The notes under the pieces: model-generated | Seen by the model: the letters and a program-made list of their open reading frames with translations, nothing else | Databases searched by the model: none | Told to the model about the DNA's origin: nothing | DNA from: Paenibacillus tyrphae | Lineage (GTDB): Bacteria > Bacillota > Bacilli > Paenibacillales > NBRC-103111 | Direction: 5' to 3' | Length of the DNA stretch: 64,000 nucleotides | NCBI RefSeq assembly: GCF_000722545.1 | Contig: NZ_JNVM01000013.1 | Coordinates: 1 to 64,000, forward strand | Part shown: in pieces, positions 51,819 through 59,347 of the stretch | Layout of the letters: each line of letters begins with the position of its first letter | Position numbering within the stretch: the first letter of the stretch is position 1 | Made by a program: the position numbers and the translations under genes

Positions 51819-51980
51819 CTATTCCTGCTCCAAGACGCCGGCCGTTTCCTGCGATGCCATTTGCTTCTGCGCGGAGGCGACTGGATTCTGGTTATGCTCA
51901 AATTCGTTCATTTCGCTAAATGACTCCATTTCGCTTTCTTGCGGCTGCTTTTCTTTGTCGGAGGCTTTGAGTTCCGCCAT
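51819..51980 (-). CDS. Small acidic protein of unknown function
   Basis: This 53-residue frame starts MAELKASDKEKQPQ and ends TAGVLEQE. It is rich in Glu, Gln, Ser and Lys with no hydrophobic segment. GAGGGAA lies four bases before the ATG. It would be soluble and probably disordered. Function unknown. It lies between the MerR gene and asnB; the rest of the gap (51557-51818) shows nothing recognisable. Confidence 0.5.
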   Translation of the reverse strand: MAELKASDKEKQPQESEMESFSEMNEFEHNQNPVASAQKQMASQETAGVLEQE

Positions 51981-52066
51981 CAGGTTCCCTCACTTGTCGG
52001 TCGTTTTGCCTTAACATGTATAGAATATCCAGTCCGGACGGGATACTATGCACAGACTCCCTCACT

Positions 52067-53899
52067 TCACGCCCCAAGCTCCAGCTTGACGCCATATTCC
52101 TTCAGCCAGTAATTCACCTGCACCAGGTAATCCAGAATCGCACGGGCTTCCGTTCCGCTCTCTACGGTGCTTTTGCCTTCCGCAATAAGCCTCACCTTCC
52201 CGGCATCGATCAGCGCATGAATCGGAGCATTCGGGTCATCCAGAATGTCAAGCATCCACCGGCTGATCAGGTCGAAGTAAGCTTTGTCCTTCGTGCTCGG
52301 GTAAGCGCTCTTCCGGCGGTTCCGGACATCATCCGGAAGAACGCCTTCGAAAGCACGGCGCAAAATTCCTTTCTCGATATGATCGATGCTTTTCAGCTCG
52401 AACGGCACGTTCCACAAATATTCCACAAGTCGGTAGTCGCAGAACGGCACGCGCACTTCGAAGCCCGTCATCATGCTGGCCCGGTCTTTCCGGTCCAGCA
52501 TATAAGGCAGGAACTGCATGATGAACATGTACGAGATCTGCCGCTGCTTCCGCTCAAGCTCCTCTTCGCCTTCGAGAAACGGAATCTCGTCGACGGCTTC
52601 TTGGAAACGCCGCTTCCGGTACGTTTCGAGCTGAAGCATATCCCGAATATCCGCTTTCAGCACATCCGAGGTATAGCCGAAGTTCAGCAGCCACGGAAAG
52701 ATCTCAGCATTCAAAAACTGCTCTTGATAAAAGAACGGATACCCGGAAAACACTTCGTCGGCGGACTCGCCGGACAGCGCTACCGTCGCATCCTTCTTCA
52801 TTTCCGTAAACAGCAAATAAAGCGAGGTTTCGATCTCGCCGACGCTCGGAAGGTCGCGGGCCCGCATCGGCTCAAGCAAATGCTCGATCAGCTTCTCCGG
52901 CCCAAAGACGACGGAATGATGCTCCGTGCCGACATGCTCGGATACCCGCCTGACCCAAGGCTCGTCTTTGTCACGCCTCATAAAATCCTCTTCGAAGTCG
53001 CGGTCGTTGTTTACAAAATCGATGGAATACGTGTGGAGCTTCTTCCCTTGTTCACGGAAATTTTGGCCCGCCAGAGCCGTCAATCCGCTGGAGTCGAGCC
53101 CGCCGGACAGCATGCAGACGACCGGCTTATCCGCGATAAGCTGCCGCTTTACCGTATCTTCGAGAAGTGAGCGGATCGTCCGGACCGTGGTCTCGGTATC
53201 GTCCGTATGCTTGCGGCTTGCCAGCTTCCAGTAGCGGATATTGCGGCTGCCTTCAGCTGTAAACGTTACGTAATGGCCACCTTTGACCTCCTCGACATCC
53301 TTGAACACCCCTTGCCCGGGTGTCCGCATCGCCCCCATGCCGAAAAGGTCCGCCAGCCCTTCGCGGTCGACGACGGCTTCTACGAGCGGATGCGCCAGCA
53401 GCACCTTGATTTCCGATCCGAAAATGATGGCGCTCCCTCTTCTGCCAAAAAACAGCGGTTTTACCCCAAGGTGATCCCGGCCGAGCATCAACTGACGGCG
53501 CTGCTCATCCCAGATGCCAAACGCATAGATGCCGTTAAAATGCTTTACGCAATCTTCCTTCCACTCGACATACGAATGCAGAAGCACCTCCGTATCGGAT
53601 TTCGTTTCAAACCGGTGGCCTTTTCCTTCCAGTTCCCTTCTCAGCTCCCGGTAATTGTACAGCTCGCCGTTGTAAGTCAAGGCTATGGTCTGCTGGCCGT
53701 CCCGATAAAGCATCGGCTGCTTCCCGCCTTCGGGATCGATCACGATCAGGCGGCGATGCCCGAACGCAGCTCGCTTCGAATACCAGAAGCCTTCAGCATC
53801 CGGCCCGCGATGCGCAATGGACCTCGTCATCTTCGTTAACACCGACCGTTCTTCGGAAAGGTCCTGGGACCAATCCACCCATCCTGCAATTCCACACAT
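52067..53899 (-). CDS. asnB: Glutamine-hydrolysing asparagine synthetase
   Basis: The 610-residue enzyme has an N-terminal class II amidotransferase domain (MCGIAGWVDW with catalytic Cys2, then TYNGELYNYRELR) and a synthetase domain with the ATP loop MLSGGLDSSGLTAL near residue 265 and LSGESADEVFSGYPFF near residue 355. It makes asparagine from aspartate, glutamine and ATP in the cytosol. ATG start with GGAAGG upstream. Length is normal for the family. Upstream dyads at 53978-54040 may control it or the divergent TetR gene. Confidence 0.94.
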   Translation of the reverse strand: MCGIAGWVDWSQDLSEERSVLTKMTRSIAHRGPDAEGFWYSKRAAFGHRRLIVIDPEGGKQPMLYRDGQQTIALTYNGELYNYRELRRELEGKGHRFETKSDTEVLLHSYVEWKEDCVKHFNGIYAFGIWDEQRRQLMLGRDHLGVKPLFFGRRGSAIIFGSEIKVLLAHPLVEAVVDREGLADLFGMGAMRTPGQGVFKDVEEVKGGHYVTFTAEGSRNIRYWKLASRKHTDDTETTVRTIRSLLEDTVKRQLIADKPVVCMLSGGLDSSGLTALAGQNFREQGKKLHTYSIDFVNNDRDFEEDFMRRDKDEPWVRRVSEHVGTEHHSVVFGPEKLIEHLLEPMRARDLPSVGEIETSLYLLFTEMKKDATVALSGESADEVFSGYPFFYQEQFLNAEIFPWLLNFGYTSDVLKADIRDMLQLETYRKRRFQEAVDEIPFLEGEEELERKQRQISYMFIMQFLPYMLDRKDRASMMTGFEVRVPFCDYRLVEYLWNVPFELKSIDHIEKGILRRAFEGVLPDDVRNRRKSAYPSTKDKAYFDLISRWMLDILDDPNAPIHALIDAGKVRLIAEGKSTVESGTEARAILDYLVQVNYWLKEYGVKLELGA

Positions 53900-53977
53900 G
53901 ATTTTCTACCTTCCTTCCTCATCGTTTAGTTTGCTGCGCCTTTCGGCTCTATCGTTGACATCACACCGCCTTAAATT

Positions 53978-54040
53978 CGACCAAATTCAGAAAACGGTCG
54001 AAAATTGAGTGAAAAAATCGACCAAATTCATCCATTGGTC
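53978..54040. promoter_or_regulatory. Two dyads between asnB and the TetR gene
   Basis: CGACC-N13-GGTCG (53978-54000) and GACCAA-N9-TTGGTC (54020-54040) share the left arm CGACCAAATTCA. The pair lies between divergent genes, where a TetR-type repressor would be expected to bind. The half-site spacing differs, so they may not be the same site type. Confidence 0.45.
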
Positions 54041-54080
54041 ATAAATTAATAATAGGACATTCCAACAATTTTGGCAATCA

Positions 54081-54109
54081 TTGACTATTTAACTAGGTTA
54101 ATGAATAAT
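54081..54109 (+). promoter_or_regulatory. Promoter of the TetR gene
   Basis: TTGACT (54081-54086) and AATAAT (54104-54109) are 17 bases apart, about 40 bases before the TetR start. Confidence 0.5.
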
Positions 54110-54148
54110 AGATAGCATATTATATACTATGGGGGCATGGGCGGGTCA

Positions 54149-54718
54149 ATGAAACAACCGGACAAAAAATTAAAAATCATCGAAGCGGCAACCGAGCTGT
54201 TCCTCCATTCGGGGGTCCGGCGGACAACGCTGAGCAAGATCGCGGAGAAGGCGGGGATCGGCAAAGGAACGATCTATTACTATTACGAGGATAAGACTCA
54301 AATCTTGATGGATTGCTACATGAGGCATGTTAACGAGATGCGGTCGAAGGCTTTTGCCGAGCTTCAACAAGAAAGCGATATTTTGGTGCGTCTGCGAAAC
54401 ATTCTTCGCTATTTAAGCGCGGAGGTGCATCAGGACCCTTTCGTATCCACCTTGTTCGAGGAGTATAAGGAATTCCGGCTCGCGGAGATTGAAAAATGCT
54501 TCGTCCAATCCGAAGAAGCCGCCGTTCAATTGATCGGCAGCTTGATCCGGGAAGGGCAGCAGCAAGGGCGCTATGCCCAGGTTCCTCTGCCGCTTACCGC
54601 GTTTATGTTGGTCAAAATGATCTTTTCCTACGAGCTCGATTATCCGAAGACGGAACAAAGCGATCAGGAATTGAAGCAGCTGCTTCGTCATATTTTATGC
54701 AAACGATCCGACGAATAA
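54149..54718 (+). CDS. TetR-family transcriptional regulator
   Basis: A protein of about 189 residues with a TetR HTH (IIEAATELFLHSGVRRTT, then KAGIGKGTIYYYYEDKTQIL near residue 35) and a ligand-binding helical domain. I chose the ATG at 54149 over one 12 bases upstream because GGGCGGG lies between. It is divergent from asnB and convergent with the ethanolamine permease. A GCGGCAGC/GCTGCCGC hairpin (about 54725-54751) follows its stop. The target genes are unknown. Confidence 0.84.
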   Translation: MKQPDKKLKIIEAATELFLHSGVRRTTLSKIAEKAGIGKGTIYYYYEDKTQILMDCYMRHVNEMRSKAFAELQQESDILVRLRNILRYLSAEVHQDPFVSTLFEEYKEFRLAEIEKCFVQSEEAAVQLIGSLIREGQQQGRYAQVPLPLTAFMLVKMIFSYELDYPKTEQSDQELKQLLRHILCKRSDE

Positions 54719-54781
54719 ACCGAAGCGGCAGCCTCATATCTTGAAGCTGCCGCCCATCCGAAATCGCCGGAGTTTCCAGTT

Positions 54782-56134
54782 CTAATCCAGCACGGTGCTC
54801 TCCCCCGCGGGAGCATCGGCTGGCTTTACGCGAACCAAGTAATAAAGCACGGCTATCGCGAAAATGGCGACAACGACGCCCCAGAGCGGAACATTCATGC
54901 CGAACAGCGGAAGCGAGGTCGTCATGAGGCTGTAGCGGATCACGCAATAAAGGAACAGCAGCCCCAAAATCAGCGCGATGGCCGGAATGACGGGAAAGGC
55001 CACTTTAAAAGGCCGCTCCATCTTCGGTTCCTTCACGCGTAGAATGAACAAGGAAATCATGCTGAGACAGTACATCACGACGGCGCCGAATACCGCAAGC
55101 AAAATCAAGGCGTTGGCAAAATCGGCGGAGCCTGCGCAAATGACGCCGATCGCACCCGGTACGATGAGCCCCCAAACCGGTACGCTTTTGGAATTGAGCC
55201 TAGCCAGAAACTGCGGGAAGTAGCCGGCGCGGGCCAGCGCGTACGTCTGTCGGGAATAGCCGATAATAATGCCGTGCAGGCTGGCGATCAGGCCGAACAA
55301 GCCGATAATCGCTACGCTCATGGCAAGCCAGCTGCCTTCGCCGTAAACGCTTCCAAGAGCCTGAGGAAGCGGATAATCTGCCGGTTTTCCGATGCCTCCT
55401 CCAAGACCGGCCGTAACGAACAGCGTCAATAGCGTAGCTGTAGTCAGCGTTAAAATGCCGGAGATAAAGCCTCGCGGAATGTCCCGCTTCGGATTCTTGA
55501 CTTCCTCAGCCGCCATCGCGCCGCCTTCGATCGCGAGGAAGAACCAGATCGCAAACGGAATGGCCGCCATGACGCCGCTGCCCCCGCCGATAAACGAATT
55601 CGCGTTCACCAAATTCTCAATCTTCACATGCGGCAGCCCCGCCGCGTAAAAAATCGCAAGCCCGATCAACGCGGCAATTGTCGCGCCAAGCTCGATCAGC
55701 GCGGCACCTTTCATCCCGACCAGATTGATCAATATAAAAAATACGAACACGCCGATGGTCACATAGACCGGCTCAACCGCCGGAATCAGGAAATGCACGT
55801 ACGCTCCCGTCGAAACCGCAATGGCCGGCGGCGCAAACACAAACTCCAACAGACACGCAATTCCGGCAATAAAACCGCCGAACGGACCCATCGCTCTTGC
55901 CGCGTAAGCCGAAGGCCCGCCGGCATTCGGAATGGACGTGGACAGCTCGGAGTAGCTGAATATGAAACAGGTAAAAAATACGATGACGAGCAGCGAAGCG
56001 ATTGCAAGGCCCATAATTCCGCCCTGCTCAAACCCGTAGTTCCACCCGAAATATTGACCGGAGATGACCATCCCGACCGCAATTGCCCATAGATGAATCG
56101 GCTTTAACGTCTTCTTCAATTCATGATTTTCCAT
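54782..56134 (-). CDS. Ethanolamine permease (APC family)
   Basis: The 450-residue protein has about twelve membrane helices and the start LKPIHLWAIAVGMVISGQYFGWNYG, characteristic of the ethanolamine permease branch (quoted part: VISGQYFGWNYG). It continues with SELSTSIPNAGGPSAYAARA near residue 62 and AEEVKNPKRDIPRG near residue 215. It would import ethanolamine or a similar small amine. ATG start with AGGAGAGAA upstream. The gene just upstream, in the same direction, is a broken phosphorylcholine-phosphatase-like gene; together they suggest use of phospholipid head groups. Confidence 0.85.
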   Translation of the reverse strand: MENHELKKTLKPIHLWAIAVGMVISGQYFGWNYGFEQGGIMGLAIASLLVIVFFTCFIFSYSELSTSIPNAGGPSAYAARAMGPFGGFIAGIACLLEFVFAPPAIAVSTGAYVHFLIPAVEPVYVTIGVFVFFILINLVGMKGAALIELGATIAALIGLAIFYAAGLPHVKIENLVNANSFIGGGSGVMAAIPFAIWFFLAIEGGAMAAEEVKNPKRDIPRGFISGILTLTTATLLTLFVTAGLGGGIGKPADYPLPQALGSVYGEGSWLAMSVAIIGLFGLIASLHGIIIGYSRQTYALARAGYFPQFLARLNSKSVPVWGLIVPGAIGVICAGSADFANALILLAVFGAVVMYCLSMISLFILRVKEPKMERPFKVAFPVIPAIALILGLLFLYCVIRYSLMTTSLPLFGMNVPLWGVVVAIFAIAVLYYLVRVKPADAPAGESTVLD

Positions 56135-56169
56135 ACGTCAGTTCTCTCCTTCATGTGGGCTATGAGGAT

Positions 56170-57266
56170 CTATTTCAGCAATTTCTCTTCGGACGATCCT
56201 AAACTAACGCTTTTTTCGGTATTTCGGAACGCTCCTGTATTATCGTCTCTTCCTTGCAGCAAATATTTGGCGTTTCCTGTGCCTATGCCGTTAGCCGCCG
56301 TTTTCGACAATTCCCCGATTTCCCCTCCCTTCAAGCGGTTGACGATCAATCCTAGCTTCATGTCTTTAAAATCCGTCAGCATCGCCGTATCGCCGTCGCT
56401 GTCTCCGGCCACGAAGATCGGCTCGTGCCCGTATTTGGATACCAGAAAACGCTCGATCGTCTTCGTCTTTCCTTTGCCCTGCGTCTGGTCGTACCCTTTG
56501 CGATATTCCTGCTGGATGACCCCAGCGGCATCCCGTTCCAGCTCCATTGCCAGAACGTGATCCTCCGGAAGGGAATAGCCGTATTTGGGGTTCGATGCAA
56601 ATTCTTTGACGACATCGACGAAGGAAGCGGAGCATACATAGACGTCGATTCCGTTGTCCATAAACGTTTTATACAGATTTTGCTGCTCCGCAAACGCCCG
56701 CAAGCCGGTTTTAATCTTCACTTCGACTACGCCCGCTTGACCCGGCAGCTCGCTCGGACTGGTCAGCGTTTTTTCGCCGATGGCGTCCTGCAGATTGGAA
56801 TCGATGGAGGCTCCCGCCAATTGACGCACTTCCTTCTCCGTCATGCCGGAGAACAAATACGTGACCCAAGGATAGCTAACATCCGGGCTGAAGGTTCCCC
56901 CGATCGCTTCGTACAGATATCTGGCCTTGGCAACAAAATCTTGATATTGCGGGGTTGCTTTGATTTCCTCCAACGGATTTGGTTCCCTTGAACCCCTTGT
57001 AGGTTTCATAAAGATACTTGTAATCCGCGCCCAGATCTTCGCTGATGAGATCGATCTGTACAGGCTTCCCAGCCTTATTATTGAATTCTTTCTTGAAATT
57101 ATCCTTCGGAATATTGATTTTGATTGCGCTTACAAATTGTTCCGGCGTTTTGGGCTGCAGCCTGCCGACAAGCTTCGAATGCGGCGACCAATATCGAAAC
57201 GATCGCTTTGGTTGTTTTGACGCTTCCCGATGGTCCTGCCGTTCTCCTAGGTCCGGCCAGCCTCAT
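56170..57266 (-). pseudogene. Broken HAD-type phosphatase (phosphorylcholine-phosphatase-like)
   Basis: A 279-residue open frame (56170-57009) carries the C-terminal part: SYPWVTYLFSGMTEKEV, VYVCSASFVDVVKEFA, KGKTKTIERFLVSKYG and the HAD motif FVAGDSDGDTAML. The upstream DNA continues the protein in another frame (NIPKDNFKKEFNNKAGK, then DLGADYKYLYETYKGFKG) and needs a one-base shift near 56980 to join. Further up, an ATG at 57266 with GGGCGGGAG starts a signal-peptide-like segment in a third frame. The catalytic Asp-x-Asp-N-T motif of the family is missing, as if deleted. The product would be an inactive fragment. Confidence 0.75.
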
Positions 57267-57322
57267 GCTTTATCTCCCGCCCTTTCTATGTTTTGATCCC
57301 CATCGTTCCGGAAACAAAAAAA

Positions 57323-57367
57323 TGCCCTGGAGCAGAAGCGAAATTACACACTTCTGCAGCCATGGCA
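57323..57367 (-). terminator. Terminator of the LacI-family gene
   Basis: TGCC-TGG and GCAGAAG pair with CTTCTGC and CCA-GGCA in a two-part stem. On the minus strand CATTTTTTTGT follows. It lies about 70 bases past the LacI stop. Confidence 0.75.
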
Positions 57368-57439
57368 CCGTTGCCCTGTTTATCCACTTGTATAAAAAGA
57401 TATTAAAACACAATTGCCCGATTTTGCAACATTAATTTT

Positions 57440-58459
57440 TTAGAAAATTTCGGCGTTTACATTTTTTACCGTATCGCGGGCGACGATTTGATGCGGAAGA
57501 TACGTTCTGAGTGTGGCCGGACCTGCTCCGTCCAGCACTTCCTGAAGCGTCCGCACGGCCTTGTAGCCGATCTCGTAAATCGGCTGGGCGACGGTCGTCA
57601 ACCGCGGCAGCGACATGCAGGCGATTCTCGTATTGTCCATCCCGAGGATGGATACCTCATCGGGCACCCGGATTCCACTGCGATAAAGGAAATAAATCGC
57701 CCCCAGTGCCATCTCGTCACTCGCCGCGAACACAGCGGTCAGCTCCGGATTTTTGGTCCACAGTCTCTCCATCGCCGCATAGCCGTCGTCATAACGATAG
57801 TTCCCGAACTCCACACACCGGTCGGAATCGAAGTCAAGCTCGTTTGTTCTCATCGCTCGCATGAATCCTTGCAGACGGGACATTCCCGCGATCGGGTCGA
57901 GGTGCGGCCCGCTAATCATGGCGATCCGCCGGTGCCCGCAATCGATCAAATATTGCCCCGCATCGAAGCCGGCCTGCTCGTCGTCGATTTTGACGGAAGG
58001 AATGGCGTACTCCAGACTTTGCGTGGAAGCCAGCACGACCGGCAAGCCAAGCTGATTGAAAATATCGTAATAATCGGGATAGACCGGCTCGCTGGTGAAC
58101 ACGAAGCCGTCGATCTGCTTCTCCTTCATGCTCCGGAGCGCCGAGATCATCCGCTGCTTATCCTTATCGGTGTTGCAAATGATAATGTTATGCCCGAATT
58201 CCTGCGCCGCATCCTCCATGCCACGGAACATTTCGGCATAATAATAATTGGAAATATCAGGAATCAAGATGCCCAATGTTTTCGTCTTTTTATGGATCAA
58301 GCCTCTGGCCAAAGCATTGGGATGATATTTCAATTGTTCGATCGCGCGGAGAACCCGTTCCCTTTTGTCCTTCGACACTTTGTCCGGCGTATTCAACACC
58401 CGAGAAATGGTGCTTATGGACACGCCCGCTATTTTTGCAACATCTTTTATCGTAGCCAT
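57440..58459 (-). CDS. LacI-family regulator of the GH65/pgmB unit
   Basis: The 339-residue protein has the LacI HTH and hinge (TIKDVAKIAGVSISTISRVL, then YHPNALARGL near residue 48) and a sugar-binding domain with ILIPDISNYYYAEMFRGMEDAA and FAASDEMALGAIYFLYRSG. ATG start. Three palindromes with the half site TGAAAA lie upstream of this gene and of the GH65 gene, so it probably represses both until maltose or a related sugar appears. It is downstream of pgmB but separated from it by a hairpin. Confidence 0.9.
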   Translation of the reverse strand: MATIKDVAKIAGVSISTISRVLNTPDKVSKDKRERVLRAIEQLKYHPNALARGLIHKKTKTLGILIPDISNYYYAEMFRGMEDAAQEFGHNIIICNTDKDKQRMISALRSMKEKQIDGFVFTSEPVYPDYYDIFNQLGLPVVLASTQSLEYAIPSVKIDDEQAGFDAGQYLIDCGHRRIAMISGPHLDPIAGMSRLQGFMRAMRTNELDFDSDRCVEFGNYRYDDGYAAMERLWTKNPELTAVFAASDEMALGAIYFLYRSGIRVPDEVSILGMDNTRIACMSLPRLTTVAQPIYEIGYKAVRTLQEVLDGAGPATLRTYLPHQIVARDTVKNVNAEIF

Positions 58460-58493
58460 AATATACTGTACTCTCCCGATTCAGGGGAATAAG

Positions 58494-58511
58494 TATGAAA
58501 AGGTTTTCATA
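58494..58511. promoter_or_regulatory. LacI-type operator O3 upstream of the regulator gene
   Basis: TATGAAAAGGTTTTCATA is palindromic except for the central GG. It lies 35 bases before the LacI start and matches O1 and O2 near the GH65 gene, which points to autoregulation. Confidence 0.75.
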
Positions 58512-58572
58512 CCTGTTTCATTGTAAATGATTTGGCATTCGTCGTCAAATCGCCCGAACGTCAATTAAGAAC

Positions 58573-58611
58573 AAACCTCCGGTTCCACCTTCACAGCGGC
58601 TCCGGAGGTTT
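58573..58611 (-). terminator. Terminator of pgmB
   Basis: AAACCTCCGG and CCGGAGGTTT form a 10-bp stem with a 19-base loop. On the minus strand TGTTCTTAATT follows; on the plus strand ATTTTGCTTTT. It lies about 30 bases past pgmB. Confidence 0.7.
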
Positions 58612-58639
58612 ATTTTGCTTTTATTCGGTGACTGTCCGT

Positions 58640-59305
58640 TTATCGAACCAGCGGCAATATGGCTTCCAAGGAAAGCGCGGCCGTGCTTTCGTACACCAGG
58701 TCCGCATGGGCGAACAGCTCTTTCGCTCCAATTGCTACCGCGAACATACCCGCTCCTTTAATGGCCTCTACTCCGGCCGCCGCGTCTTCGACGCCAATGC
58801 AAGCGCCGGGCTCCACTTCCAGCAGATGAGCGGCTTTCAAAAAGATTTCGGGGTCCGGTTTGCCGCGCAGCACCGTTTTGGCATCTACAATCGCATGAAA
58901 CTTGTCCTTGAGACCGAGCGACTCCAGAACCGCAAACGCGTTTTTGCTGGCGGACGCCAGTCCGATCCTAAGCCCTTGGGCCTCAATCTCGGCAATAAAT
59001 TCGTTGATGCCCGGCAATACGTCCGCAGGACTAATGTTTTGAATCAAGGTCAAATAATGCTCGTTCTTTTTGTCCGCAAGTGCGATTTTTTGTTCCTCGG
59101 TAAAATCGTGCGCTTTGCCGCCGAGAACGAGAATTTTTTCCAGCGATTCCATCCGGGAGATCCCTTTCAGCTCCTCGTTGGATTCGCGTGTAAACGGGAT
59201 GGCCAACTCCTCAGCGCGCGCTTTCCACGCCTCGTAATGGTATTCGGCCGTATCTGTAATGACGCCGTCCAGATCGAAAATGACCGCTTGCACCGGTGTG
59301 TTCAT
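58640..59305 (-). CDS. pgmB: Beta-phosphoglucomutase
   Basis: The 221-residue HAD-family enzyme has VIFDLDGVITDTAEYHY near residue 8 (nucleophile Asp and acid/base Asp), the cap-domain substrate loop GISRMESLEKIL near residue 48, GLASASKNA near 115 and GVEDAAAGVEAIKGAG near 168. It turns beta-glucose 1-phosphate into glucose 6-phosphate through beta-glucose 1,6-bisphosphate. ATG 59305 has AAAGGGGAA upstream. It lies 42 bases after the GH65 phosphorylase, which produces its substrate, so the two form one catabolic unit. Confidence 0.93.
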   Translation of the reverse strand: MNTPVQAVIFDLDGVITDTAEYHYEAWKARAEELAIPFTRESNEELKGISRMESLEKILVLGGKAHDFTEEQKIALADKKNEHYLTLIQNISPADVLPGINEFIAEIEAQGLRIGLASASKNAFAVLESLGLKDKFHAIVDAKTVLRGKPDPEIFLKAAHLLEVEPGACIGVEDAAAGVEAIKGAGMFAVAIGAKELFAHADLVYESTAALSLEAILPLVR

Positions 59306-59347
59306 GTTCTGCTTCCCCTTTCCATAAGCCAAGCTTGGGCCTCTCGG

